Of a DNA stretch of 64,000 nt, positions 10,074-19,998 are shown one piece after another. Position 1 is the first letter of the stretch. Every line of letters starts with the position of its first letter. The notes beneath the pieces were generated by a model. The model saw nothing but the letters and a program-made list of their open reading frames with translations, was not told where the DNA came from and searched no databases. A program made the position numbers and the translations under genes. Origin of the DNA: Paulinella micropora (taxonomy: Eukaryota > Cercozoa > Imbricatea > Euglyphida > Paulinellidae); the NCBI GenBank assembly GCA_019918135.1, contig WBZZ01006950.1, forward strand, positions 164,844 to 228,843, written 5' to 3'.

Positions 10074-10480
10074 TTGAAAAAACGACTGCTCGTATTTCTG
10101 CTAATTGGTTTGTTTGGTCTTGTAGTATATTAAGTAAAAGTTTATTTTCTTTTTCTAAATTAACTACCATTTCAGCCATGTGTTGAAAAGCACTGACTAA
10201 TATTGGTATAAAACTTGTATATCTTATGCCTTCAAGATTTCCATTTCCATCGTCTGCTTTCATTCCACTTTCAGATACAAATTCAGGAAATATTTTTTTA
10301 ACTTCATCAGCAGTAAATCCGTGGTTCTTTTGTTCTTTCTTTTCGTCCGATTTCAAATAATATGAACAACAATTTGTTTCATTATTTTCTCACAACAATC
10401 CCCGCAGTCTAATGTTTTAATATCTGATTTTAGCCTCCTGTCCGATGAGTTTGTCCAAGCTCCGTTAAGCGGAACATAAT
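10063..10480 (-). other. Peptidase S74 intramolecular chaperone domain of the fibre
   Basis: The segment contains SSDRRLKSDIKTLD, the hallmark 'SDRRLKxxI' self-cleavage motif of S74 (endosialidase-type) chaperones, with the nucleophilic Ser. Further on it has the paired helix signature FTADEVKKIFPEFV and IRYTSFIPILVSAFQ, then a coiled-coil end (VNLEKENKLLLNILQDQ). In phages this domain trimerises the fibre and then cuts itself off. A frame change lies between the two motifs near 10370. The motif match is strong. Confidence 0.85.
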
Positions 10481-11602
10481 TATATAACTGCCAGACGGCT
10501 CACCTGAAGAGTTTGAAGTAGTCCAAGCATGTAGAATTCCCTGAGATGCGCAGACTACTCCATAATTTGAATATCATCCTGATTTCATATTTGTGGGTCG
10601 TAAGTTGATGGACTTGGTCTTTTTCTTATTAATGTTAAAAATCCACTGGATGCTGTTGTGATGCTTAAATCTCCCGACGTATTAATGTTCATCGCCTCAG
10701 TGTAAGATATATTGTTTCCCATCGTTGTTCCTGAATTATAATAAAAAGCGAGTTTACCACCTTTTTGAATTAGAAAGTTTGAACCGCTGTGGCTTGATTT
10801 CCAGTTCGTGCCATCAAAATAGGCATCAAAACTTAAATTGACATTATCATGCGACCAGTTTAGTTGTTGAAAAACTGGATAGATGTATGTTGAAGTTATT
10901 GCCTGTATATGTGCTCCTGCGACATTACTCGCTGTTCCATATAATTCTGAACCACCAGTTGCTCCTACTCCTTTCGTTGTTTTGCCTATGATTATTGGTT
11001 TGCCTAGTGCTGTTGTTATTTTGTCACTCGTTGTTAATATGGTTGTAGTCATGCCAGCAGTTGAAGTAATTGTTGTCCCTGTTATTGTTCTACCATTTGT
11101 TATGTTGTTTGAGTTCATATCCAAAGCACCATAAAACCGCATACCGCCAGCATTGTTAAAACGGACAATGTCAGATGGAGCACTTTTATTATCTAAAAGT
11201 TTTGAAATATAAAGTCCCGCCCCTTTTACATCAAATGCTACATTCGTAAATACATAACCTCTTTGGTCTGCGGTTCCACTTGTAGCAGTATTTAGAGTAA
11301 ATAAGAAATATTGATAATCACCTGATGTCTGTGAAAAGAATATATCTCCTCCATTTTGGTTTAATATCCGCGCCCCATTATATGTTATATTTCCACCATT
11401 AATGATAACTTGATTATTAAAATCAGCCGTTTGTGTTAGAGTTAGATATTTTATCACAGTGCTAGTCCCGTTGAATGTTTTACCTGTTATTGTTTGGTCT
11501 CTGTTAGTTTCACACAATTATCATCAACATATTTTTTGTTTGCCACATGGTCTGCTAATGTGGGTATTAGGTTAGTGCCCATTGAAATTTGATTGTTAAA
11601 TA

Positions 11603-11768
11603 TACCGAGGCTAGTTTGTCGTAGCAAGCTTTGCACAGGTCGTAGTTGCACTGCCGACAGCTGTATGTTTCTGTGCCTTGACGCTGAACCGCCGCACAGG
11701 CGTCACATTGCATTTCTAACGTCAGTGGCGTGCTGAAGGAGCGGAGGCCGTGGTTCCCGGGGCATGTC
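11603..11768 (-). other. Captured ZZ/DC1-like zinc-finger fragment inside the fibre gene
   Basis: This stretch is richer in G and C than its surroundings. On the minus strand, in a frame different from the fibre, it encodes CPGNHGLRSFSTP, then MQCDACAAVQ and YSCRQCNYDLCKACY. The spacing of Cys pairs and the 'CPxxHGL..F.TP' opening match a treble-clef ZZ/DC1-like finger widespread in stramenopile, haptophyte and dinoflagellate proteins. Fibre repeats resume on both sides (DQTIAGT before, IFNNQISMGTN after). It looks like a host exon piece inserted into the viral gene. Confidence 0.6.
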
Positions 11769-13273
11769 GGTTCCTGCTATGGTTTGGTCTGTTGTTAGTT
11801 TAACAAAATTGGTATCAACATAGTTTTTATTTGCTCCATCTGTTAAAGCGGAAGGGTCTGCCAAGTTCGTTATTTTGTTGTTATTCAAACTTAATGTTGT
11901 TCCAGTTGCGGTTATAATTAAAGTATTACCTGAATATAACTCTACATACGAACCCGTTATTTGTATCGGATACCAAGTCGCTGTTGTTGTTTTCTGTGCT
12001 GCAATCATTCCTATTTTTGTATCAAAGGATATGCCGATACCATCAAAAGTGGTAGGATTGGATGAACCGCTTACTTCCAAAATTTATGGTTTGGTCTCCT
12101 GTTAGTTTAACCACATTGCTATCAACTGCTAGATTTGCTAGATTAATTCCATTATATGTTGAAGCACCTGAAATAGCATAACCACCCATATTTAATGCTC
12201 CCGTCATACTAGCAGTTCCGTCTAATCTAAGAAAGGGCGATGCCACATTTCGCCATTGTCCTGTGTAAATAAGAAGTTGGTTATCTGTTGCTGTTGTTAT
12301 AATCACATCACTATGTGTATCAATACTTCCACTTGCTGACACTTTCGCGTTGTTGGAGTCGTGCTCTGATAGCCAAGTTGCGATAGCCCTACCATTTAGT
12401 TGACCTACGTTTGTAACGTTTTGGTTGTTCATATTTATTCCTTCCGTCATACTGACTGTGCCGTCTAATCTCAGAAAGGGTGAAGTCGTATTTCTCCATT
12501 GTCCCGTGCTATAAATAAGCAGTTGGTTATCTGCTGGGAAGCCTGATATTGTCACATCGCTGTGGCTATCTATACTTCCACCTGCTGAAACTTTATCATT
12601 ATTATCTTGATGCTCAAATATCCATTCATCAACATCTTTTGTATTTAGCAAATTTACTCCTGTTATATTCTTCTTTCACATACTAATATTGCCGAATTCA
12701 TCAACATTTATCGAAAAAGTTTTATTTACCCAGTTTATTGAATTGTATGTGAGATAACTATTAGTGGCTATTGGTGCGGTTATGACTACATCGGAGAGTG
12801 TATCAATTGAACCGAGGGTGGTATTCTTCCATTTGCCTTCTACATCGTTTTAAGTTAAGTATTGACCGACCACTGGTGCAGATATGTTAGTGTCAATCAG
12901 ATTGTATAGACTGGTTTGCTGCGGATTGGAAGTATTGCTTCTGTGTTGAGTTGAGGCTTTGACTTCGTCGCTGTCCCTCACTGGTTGTTCTGTATAGTAT
13001 AAAGTTTTTCCTTCTTTGATGTCAGTCGTTGATTTTAAAGCGAGACGTGTGTCAAATCGGCCGTCAGTATAATAAAGATTTATTAGGTCAGCATCTTCTG
13101 GCACTATGTCTGTGTTTAAACCTACTATGTTTGTGTTCGTTAAGTCTAAGTTTGCTATTGATAGGCTGTCTGTCGCGATTTCTGACAAGCCGAATAATGA
13201 TTTATATTGCGACATTGTATATTAATTATTTTTAATTTTAAAAATACTAAAAAATAAAAATTTTAGTATAGAA

Positions 13274-13783
13274 TGCCAAGTCCTGAAGCGAGTCGTAAGA
13301 ACTGGGGTAAGGCTGTGGAAAGTATCAAGAGCAAAAAGCAACAAAAGATTGAAATAGCGAAAGAGAAATTAGCAAGTGTAGAAATGCTTATGTAGGCGAT
13401 GATGAAGAGATGGAGGAAAAGATAAACTGCATGGCCGAAATGAGTGTTGCTAATGATATTATTAATGGAAAAGACCAAGATGATACACCAGAAGAAAGCA
13501 GTAAGAGCGACGAAGAATGTGATTTTACTGATATCATTGCAGAAAAGATGGCTAAGATGAAAATAAGAAGAAAGAAAGCGGAAGCAAAGAAGAAAAAAAG
13601 TAAAAAGCCTGTGCCTGAGCCTGAACCTGATGATAGCGAAAGCGAAAGTGAAGAAAGTGAAGAAGAGCCGAAGCCTAAATCTGAGAAAGGAAATGGTAAG
13701 AAGTCGAACATATCTGCTAATGTTTATAATCAAGCAGAGAAGCCAAGTAAGAGAGAAAAAAATGATGTCTCAAAGATGTTTTA
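13274..13783 (+). pseudogene. Charged PLV protein next to integrase, one frameshift
   Basis: The ATG at 13274 begins MPSPEASRKNWGKAVES; this frame stops at 13393-13395. The neighbouring frame, open from about 13390, continues with GDDEEMEEKINCMAEM, a Lys-rich helix (KMAKMKIRRKKAEAKKK), an acidic PEPEPDDSESESEE stretch and a basic tail to the stop at 13782-13784. It is about 170 residues if joined. It lies 18 bases before the integrase on the same strand. No family recognised; the alternating acidic and basic blocks suggest a nucleic-acid- or capsid-associated protein. Confidence 0.5.
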
Positions 13784-13801
13784 AAATTTTGATAATATAT
13801 C

Positions 13802-14701
13802 ATGGACTACAAACATAGTCAGCAACAAGAAACTCCTGAGCAGACAGAGAGGAAAGAAAAACTTGAAGAAGCAATTGAAATACACAAGCAATCAAAGCAA
13901 GCTAAGATATGGAACACAATAACTGCCCCCGAGGCTAAACAACTAAGCCAAGTATTTATTGACTTAATGGATATGTCAAAAGTTGCTACAAAGAAAGGTA
14001 ATGCTAACTAGAATTTCGGACTAGTAGCAATTGATGTATATAGCCGTCGTGGTTGGATTGAACCAATTAAAAATAAAACTACAGGTTATGCTTTGGAAGG
14101 ATTAAAAATATTTACAAAAGAAGTCCCTAAAACTATTACATCGGATTATGGTGGTGAGTTTAAGGTGCAAGTGGCTGAATATTTTAGACAAAACAATATT
14201 GAGCACAGGCCTGTTCAAGTAGGGGACCATAGAACAATGGGTATAATAGATAGATTTATTAGAACGATACGAAATGAATTGAATTTAATATGTGAATTTA
14301 ATGAAAATTTTCAATGGGTGCCGATTATTCATGAGGTTGTTGATGCTTATAATAAAACATATTATACAACAATTAAAGCAGTACCTATTAATGTTTATGA
14401 AGGAACTGAAAAAAACACTCAGGAAATATAAAGAAATCCTTTAATTAATGAATTCCCAAAGGGAACAAGAGTTAGAAAGGAATAAGAAAGAACTATTTTT
14501 TCTAAAGGTGATAAACAATTCAGTAAAATTATATTTAAGGTTAAAGGCCGTAAGGGCTTCAAAGTTATCTTGACAGAAGAGGACTTAGTAAGGCCGAGTG
14601 AACTATTAAAGACCCATGTTGATGAGCAACAGGAAGAAACAGAACCGGCAGAGCAGTTAGCTGATAAAGTTAAACAAATTACTAAAGAGAAAAAATATTA
14701 A
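13802..14701 (+). pseudogene. Retroviral-type (rve) integrase with three in-frame stops
   Basis: One frame runs the whole length with stops at 14009-14011 (TAG), 14429-14431 (TAA) and about 14483-14485 (TAA). Core motifs: first Asp in LVAIDVYSRRGW, second Asp in ITSDYGGEF, and GIIDRFIRT where the third acidic residue is Asp rather than Glu, 34 residues later. The C-terminal part (KGRKGFKVILTEEDLVRP) resembles the chromo/SH3-like tail of Maverick integrases. The N-terminal zinc domain is missing or divergent. This enzyme inserts Polintons into host DNA. Three substitutions would be enough to inactivate it. Confidence 0.85.
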
Positions 14702-15091
14702 TTTATTAAAATAACTTGACATTAAACCGCAAAACATACGAAGCAGTGCTAGAATTAAAAAGAAAGTTGAAAAGTTAGACCTTTAATATTTTAAAAATAA
14801 ATTTACGAAAACTATACAGGTGTAACAATTTGGAGAAAAAATTAAGACTGTTTACTCCAAATAGGTACTCACAACAATTGATTTAATTAACGAATAAACT
14901 TGGTTCTGTAAATCGTTTTTACATCCATTGAAAAATGTGTTGCTATTTTGAGAACATTGTGCAACCTTCTTACAATCATAATGGTGCTATTTTCTTCTTC
15001 ATCCACTAGAACAAGAACAAACAATCATACAATTTCAGGCTCCGTTCTAAAACCACACAATAGAACTGGACTCGAATTTGGTTCTGCATTA
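14702..15091. other. AT-rich stretch without recognisable gene
   Basis: No credible reading frame. This is where the right end of the PLV should lie, but the matching left terminal repeat is outside the window, so the border cannot be placed. Confidence 0.5.
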
Positions 15092-15584
15092 TTATAAATG
15101 CTTGCATCTCCTTCTTTTTTTGTCAATGACTGCATATTCCCCTAACCTCACGACATCGTCGCGACTTCCAATAGGCCGCCCGCCTTTCTTCCTTGCTCCT
15201 TTTTTACGCTGCCCCCTTCCCCTTAAAACATCAGGAACATCCGATACACTCATATTCTTTACATTTGGAACAAGTGCCTAATCAGACTGACAATGAAAAA
15301 AACAAACAACAAAAGAAATTATTTACATCTACGGCTGGATTTGGCTCCTGCTCCTCTGTTTGCTGCACGCATACACATAAAGGAAAGAGAAAAATAAACT
15401 TATATAGCTTACCAGAACACTTGCATCGCGTGCGTCCTGTGCTTCTTGCTGGTTTTCCAGTAGGGCCATAGCACCCTATACAAAAAAACCTCATACACAC
15501 TCAAACAAAACAAAAAGAAAAAATGAAAACTACCTCATCGACTTGTTCCTCGTTATCATCCCCACTACGCTCCTCGTCAGCCAT
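15092..15584 (-). CDS. Four-exon gene: AT-hook protein, possible hAT/BED transposase start
   Basis: Exons at 15584-15534, 15475-15413, 15353-15327 and 15277-15092. Each intron starts GT and ends AG, is 51-62 bases (intron 3 is 49), and all junctions are phase 0, giving 108 codons. Exon 1 begins MADEERSGDDNEEQVDE. Exon 4 carries a basic block with an AT-hook-like GGRPIGSRDD core and ends EYAVIDKKRRRCKH, which resembles the opening of a BED zinc finger (RCKHC). The TAA directly after may truncate a longer transposase gene. Splice sites are inferred from sequence only, but four in-frame joins are unlikely by chance. Confidence 0.55.
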
Positions 15585-15947
15585 CTAACCTGCCACACAA
15601 TCAAGTATGTCATAGATAAAAATTTTGAAGATAGGAGGGCATTCGCCCAAATTTTCTTCGGATAAAATTATTTACACACACTAGATTATACTCCTATGTG
15701 ATATACTATTGTATTCAACTTTGATTTCTCATACATCGATACATGTTTTCATCAAACATATTATTTTCATTCTTAATAGGTGCATGTACATCATACGAGA
15801 TATACTTGATAAGTGATTTCTTAAATGATAAATTTTCGTTGTGAATTCCATCAAAAATTTTGTCTAGTATATCAGCACTATACTAATTTCTATTCTCCTT
15901 GCGCCAAGCATAGAATAGTTTGAGTTCTTTTTCTTTTTTAATTTGTT

Positions 15948-16253
15948 TCATGCACCTTTTTTGCTTGAAAATTCTATCAATCTCCACGTTTCTACTTTCC
16001 TCTTCCATATTAACATAAATTCATTTATCGCATCTAGTTTAACTTGGTCTGGTTTCTTTTTTTCAATTAGTAAATAAATTTTTTTATCAACTTTGTTTAT
16101 TCTTTCTTCACAAGTAATCTTGCTTTTTCTCAAATTAGATTTACTCTCTTTATTTGTTTCAAAAATTTCCACCCAATCGTCTTTCCTTCTATCATATTTC
16201 GTGATAGGACTTTCACTCATGATTGGATTATGCGGTAATGCGGTACCGCGCAC
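15948..16253 (-). CDS. Hypothetical 101-codon reading frame
   Basis: A Lys/Glu-rich helical frame; a second Met lies at SESPITKYDRRKDDW. It contains KVDKKIYLLIEKKKPDQVK and ends WRLIEFSSKKGA. No family recognised. AT content is like the PLV side. Beyond its stop the same T-rich minus strand shows more broken protein-like sequence to about 15650, so it may be a remnant of a longer gene. Confidence 0.25.
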   Translation of the reverse strand: MRGTALPHNPIMSESPITKYDRRKDDWVEIFETNKESKSNLRKSKITCEERINKVDKKIYLLIEKKKPDQVKLDAINEFMLIWKRKVETWRLIEFSSKKGA

Positions 16254-16294
16254 TCTAAGATTTAGGTTGTTTTCTGTTTCTATTTCCTTTTCTG

Positions 16295-16533
16295 TCTGTA
16301 GGCATCACCCCCCGGATAGCCGGTAAAAAATACCTTTTCCTGGTGACATGTGCACCAGCTTGTTTTTCAGTATTATTTGTCCGGATTGGACCTGATGCCA
16401 TTTTATGCCTGGTCTGTTGCCGTTTTCCTTTTTGGCTTCACTGAGCTAATACAACGAGACATCATTCTCATTCTTGAGGACTGTGTTTGGTTGTATTACC
16501 GACTTTTTACGAGCTATCGTTGGGGGCATTACA
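16295..16533 (+). repeat. MITE-like repeat, copy 1
   Basis: About 239 bases are repeated, in inverted orientation and with only scattered differences, at 57317-57556. The two ends of the unit are imperfect inverted repeats of each other: the left end reads TGTAGGCATCACCCCCCGG and the complement of the right end TGTAATGCCCCCAACG, both leading into GATAGC..G.AAAAA. It has no reading frame. This fits a non-autonomous DNA transposon. It lies about 770 bases upstream of the Ty3 gag start. Confidence 0.7.
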
Positions 16534-17304
16534 TTTGGAGTCCACATCACTAGGGTGATTTCTTTCTGCTTTGCCACACAGGCAACAGAGTGAATTTTCA
16601 CTGACCTGTCTCACACGGGGACGTCAGACGAAAACAAATACTCCAACACAGCTCCCTCATAACTCTTTCACAAAACAAATAATTTGATTGGTCTCAAGCA
16701 GGTGTCTCGTACCCTCTAGCCCAATCAGTATCTGTGTGCTCAGATACAAACTCTCTGTCGTTCTTGCTGTTCTCACACAGAGACCAAGAAGAAGGAGGTG
16801 GACAGAAGTGAAGGAACACACACAAAACACAAACAAGCATAGGGACAGGAGCACAACACTCTACCCTTCTAGTTTGTGCATTTATCTGCATTATCTCACA
16901 CATACGTCAGAGTATTTTTGCAAATCTCTTATCGTTTTCTAAAGGTAGGTCTGAGAACCTATCCGACCGACTGTCGAGTTCTCAAGGAGAGCTTTTCTGG
17001 CTTCTCTATTACTATCTGTGTGTAGGTCCAAGTGCCTCATACTAGATACAATATAGAAAAGAAGGAGGAGAAAGTAATCTGAGTAAGGAGAACAAGAAAT
17101 CGGAGAAAGTCTCAAAGACTATTTTTCTCAAACAAAAACAAACATACAAAAAGTGTTTCATAGAGGACAGGGAATCTTATCCTACCCTCTCTATTAGTTT
17201 CTCTCTTCACTAGTCAATCGACTGAAGGAGGAACAGAACACAAACGAACAAAAACCAAACATAGGAGCTGACACTGTCCTCCTGTTGATCACTACTACGA
17301 CATC
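16534..17304 (+). other. Leader region upstream of Ty3 copy 1
   Basis: No gene is supported. The stretch lies between the MITE and gag and would be expected to contain LTR, primer-binding site and leader. I could not identify a repeated LTR because the 3' end of copy 1 is missing and the 3' flank of copy 2 shows no visible match. Confidence 0.4.
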
Positions 17305-19998
17305 ATGTCGACAGAGACCGCCGAAGTGAGTGAATTCTCGGAGGCAGATCAAAGAAGAGAAGAAGAAGAAGCAGGAGGAGGAGGAGGAGGAAGAGGATTG
17401 AATGAAGGAGGAGGAGGAGGATTGAATGAAGGAGGAGGAGATGAAGGAGTAGGAGGAGGAGTAGAAGAGGGCTGGGATGATGAAGGAAGATATGGAGGAG
17501 ACGAAGATGAAGGAGGATTTGAACAAGAAGAGACGGGAGGAGGAGGAGCATATGGTAATCCCTTACCACCTGCCTACACGGGAGGAGGAGGACGAAAAAT
17601 GATCGACTTGATTCATAGTGATGGAGAGGAGATCACAGTGGAGGAACAACAGTGGGTGCAAGACCACTATGACCTCACTAAAAACGAGTTTGATAACAAG
17701 ATGGGGGTAGAGAAGGATACCTATGTGTGGATCCCTCAGGATCAAAGAAGAGAGAAAAGTCGTGCTAAAAAGGATGTCTATATCCTATTATCAAACACAG
17801 CACAGCTCCTCTGCAAACTGGTCTCTGATCCAGAAGAGAGAAAGAAGATAGAGCATATCAAGTTTGGGGACACACACACCCACCTTGAATTACTCGATGC
17901 TATCTTTGGGGTGTACACTCAAACCCTGATTTGGGAACGTACATACGGCCCACGATGTGAGGGTTACCTCCAGTACACAAACCCAAGAGCAACGGCCAGA
18001 TTCCTCGCGACTGGTCAGGAGGCAGTCGATGTAACAAAAATGAAGACCAATCTGGGTTCGAAAAACTCGAGTGGCATATTTCATTTTTTTACAATGGAAA
18101 TAAAGGCCTTGGAGGAGGGGAAGGCAGAGATGGAAAAAAGCATTAAGGCAGCAGGAGAAACTCATCCTGTGATTGATGAGTTAGAGAAGACCGACAGAGT
18201 TCTGACCAAGATCAGACTGTTGATGGGTGCGTTACTGCATAAAGAGGCCTGGAAGAGATGGATTCCTACCAAGGATCACTCTGTCCTTAAATCACTTAGT
18301 AACGCACCACCGGTCGCCAACAAAGCAGGTGTTGACCAATGTGTGGAGAAATATAATTTTCTCAGATCTGCTTCTGAATTGGTGGCCTTTATCACTCATG
18401 CTCAAAAGCTGGTGATATCTGAGAAGAAGAAGGCGAAAGAGAATGAGGAGTTCGAGAAGACGATGAGACTGGAAAGAATGAAAGCAAAAGTGAGTGGTGC
18501 AAAGACACACCCTCCGACATATTTGACCCCACCAGCTCCTGCCCCACCAGCCCCTGCACCCTCGGGCTCAACTACAGTGGTGGTCACAAACACGGAGAAG
18601 AAGGACAGACAGAACATCATAAATGCCTTCAAGGGGAAGAAAGGAGGAGTGGCAAGTCTCATGCTATATGCCAAGACGAGCTCAGACAAAGACTCTGATG
18701 CTTCGCTTTTGAGCAAGCTCAAAGAGATCAATGCCTGCATGAAGGCTTTTCCTTGCGACGAAACGCAGGAATACGAGGCCCTTGTTACTGTTTTTGACCA
18801 ATCTCTAGTCTCGGAGGGATTCGATCTGACACAGTACAAGTTTTTTAAAAAGAAGGAGGAGATTAAGAGAAACAATGCAACAGGCCTAGACGCTCAGTGT
18901 GAACTGGCGGTGGCCACACTCATTTCATATTTTCAATCTCATGGATACCAGCATCTCTGCACTGGTACTCTCATAGGATTTGAAATCTTTGAGACAGTGG
19001 CGATGAGTTTGAGGAGTGCTGTTGGCTTGGAGGCGACCCTTACGGAGGTAGTTTCCTCCTATGGGCTATTCTATGGCCGCAAGTCGATCATCCTCTATTT
19101 CTTTTCGGCGTTACACACAGTTAACCCGAGTAAGCTTACTCAGCTCATACAACAATGCTCGACGTTTAGCTCAGTGAAGTCCAAGAACTTCCTCGAGACA
19201 CACGTGTTCGAAAATACGGTTCAAAGCGTTGCTCCGTCAGCACTGTTTCAAGAAGTGATGAGTGCATGCTCAAACATGGACTCGCTCACGGAGGCACAGA
19301 CGGCACAGGCAGGCGGTGTACCTGTTGGCGCACAAGCCACGTACACAAACAGAGTTGCCGGTTGGAAGAGACAGAGAGAGCCAGACCTGAAGACCGCATG
19401 TTGGAGGTGGTTCGCGGGCTTGCAGTGTAAGGCACAGATGGAGAACAGAGACTGCTCTTTCAATCATGATAGGCAGAACCCAACAGCAAGGGCAAATTTT
19501 CTGAGCAGGACGGAAGGCAAGGAACCGGGCCTTTTCAATATGCTTCAGATTGCCGCTGTGAACGAAGGTTGGTATGCCAATATGTGTGATGATGAGGAGT
19601 TACGAGAGGCAATCATTACCTACATGAAGAGGATGAAGGAGAAGAAGGAGGAAAGGGAGAGACAAAAGAACTTAAAGGCCTCTCAAAGAGGACGAGAAGG
19701 AGGAGCAGGAGCAGGAGGACAAGGAGAAGGAGCAGGAGGACGAGGACGAGGAACATGGAGAGGAGCCTCGAGGTGGCAGGGAACCCCTCAGAGAGGAAGA
19801 GGAGGAGGTCGGGGATATACCCCTTATGGAGGGAGAGCTGTTCGAGCTCCAGCCCCCCCACCCAGAGGAGGAGGAGGCTCGTGGGCAAGCTCCAACCCAA
19901 ATTTCGGTCGAGCTCAGGCCTGCAACACTGCCTCGGAGACCGATACGTCATCCTACCCGGACACTACTCAAGGTAATCGTTTCGAGGTGGTGGAATGA
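17305..19998 (+). CDS. gag: Gag polyprotein with CCCH-type zinc finger
   Basis: 897 codons from the ATG at 17305. The first 90 residues are Gly/Glu low-complexity. A helical capsid-like body follows (about 110-650), interrupted by a Pro/Ala spacer (PPAPAPPAPAPSG). Near residue 700 a finger of the form C-x8-C-x8-C-x3-H (CWRWFAGLQC...CSFNH) replaces the usual CCHC knuckle. The C-terminal 130 residues are Arg/Gly-rich (RGRGTWRGASRWQG), suited to RNA binding. The frame ends at a UGA directly followed by CUG, and pol continues in the same frame. In the family Gag assembles the particle and packages RNA. Confidence 0.85.
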   Translation: MSTETAEVSEFSEADQRREEEEAGGGGGGRGLNEGGGGGLNEGGGDEGVGGGVEEGWDDEGRYGGDEDEGGFEQEETGGGGAYGNPLPPAYTGGGGRKMIDLIHSDGEEITVEEQQWVQDHYDLTKNEFDNKMGVEKDTYVWIPQDQRREKSRAKKDVYILLSNTAQLLCKLVSDPEERKKIEHIKFGDTHTHLELLDAIFGVYTQTLIWERTYGPRCEGYLQYTNPRATARFLATGQEAVDVTKMKTNLGSKNSSGIFHFFTMEIKALEEGKAEMEKSIKAAGETHPVIDELEKTDRVLTKIRLLMGALLHKEAWKRWIPTKDHSVLKSLSNAPPVANKAGVDQCVEKYNFLRSASELVAFITHAQKLVISEKKKAKENEEFEKTMRLERMKAKVSGAKTHPPTYLTPPAPAPPAPAPSGSTTVVVTNTEKKDRQNIINAFKGKKGGVASLMLYAKTSSDKDSDASLLSKLKEINACMKAFPCDETQEYEALVTVFDQSLVSEGFDLTQYKFFKKKEEIKRNNATGLDAQCELAVATLISYFQSHGYQHLCTGTLIGFEIFETVAMSLRSAVGLEATLTEVVSSYGLFYGRKSIILYFFSALHTVNPSKLTQLIQQCSTFSSVKSKNFLETHVFENTVQSVAPSALFQEVMSACSNMDSLTEAQTAQAGGVPVGAQATYTNRVAGWKRQREPDLKTACWRWFAGLQCKAQMENRDCSFNHDRQNPTARANFLSRTEGKEPGLFNMLQIAAVNEGWYANMCDDEELREAIITYMKRMKEKKEERERQKNLKASQRGREGGAGAGGQGEGAGGRGRGTWRGASRWQGTPQRGRGGGRGYTPYGGRAVRAPAPPPRGGGGSWASSNPNFGRAQACNTASETDTSSYPDTTQGNRFEVVE

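Larger units (their letters stand above)
10063..13215 (-). pseudogene. Long phage-like fibre protein with S74 chaperone, broken
   Basis: From the ATG at 13215 the sequence reads as repetitive beta-structured fibre: LSIANLDLTN, then repeated units built around 'WRN..SPFLRLDGT.SMT.G.NM' and 'NKxYVDxNxVKLTxDQTI.G'. The units are Asn/Thr/Ser-rich and resemble phage tail fibres. Several frame changes and a foreign insert (11603-11768) break it. The C-terminal end (about 10480-10063) is an intramolecular chaperone domain described separately. Restored length would be about 1,000 residues. It presumably projects from the capsid and binds host cells. It overlaps the next gene by a few bases. Confidence 0.75.
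1..14705. mobile_element. Degraded Polinton-like virus (PLV/Maverick), left end outside window
   Basis: Hallmark genes occur together: protein-primed DNA polymerase B (C-terminal end), double-jelly-roll-type major capsid protein, penton-like minor capsid protein, adenain-like cysteine protease, FtsK/HerA-type packaging ATPase and a retroviral-type integrase. Morphogenesis genes lie on the minus strand, while polymerase and integrase lie on the plus strand at the two ends. The block is far more AT-rich than everything to its right. The left terminus, the rest of PolB and any left terminal repeat are outside the window. I could not identify a right terminal inverted repeat near 14.7-15.0 kb. 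Most genes carry stops or frameshifts, so this is an endogenous, probably dead copy. Confidence 0.9.

Noticed and set aside
2771..14701. Stop-codon reassignment in the PLV, because several genes are broken only by single in-frame stops
   Set aside because: All three stop codons occur inside genes (TAG, TAA and TGA in the capsid gene), frameshifts are also common, and intact genes end at normal stops. Decay explains this better than a variant code.
1..14705. All PLV breaks as sequencing errors
   Set aside because: Ty3 copy 1 in the same window has about 7.3 kb of undamaged coding sequence, so the error rate is low there. Some homopolymer breaks (for example A7 near 9958) may still be errors.
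16295..16533. The repeat as LTR of the Ty3 element
   Set aside because: The sequences on both sides of the two copies do not match, the distance to gag and pol differs, and the unit has its own inverted ends.
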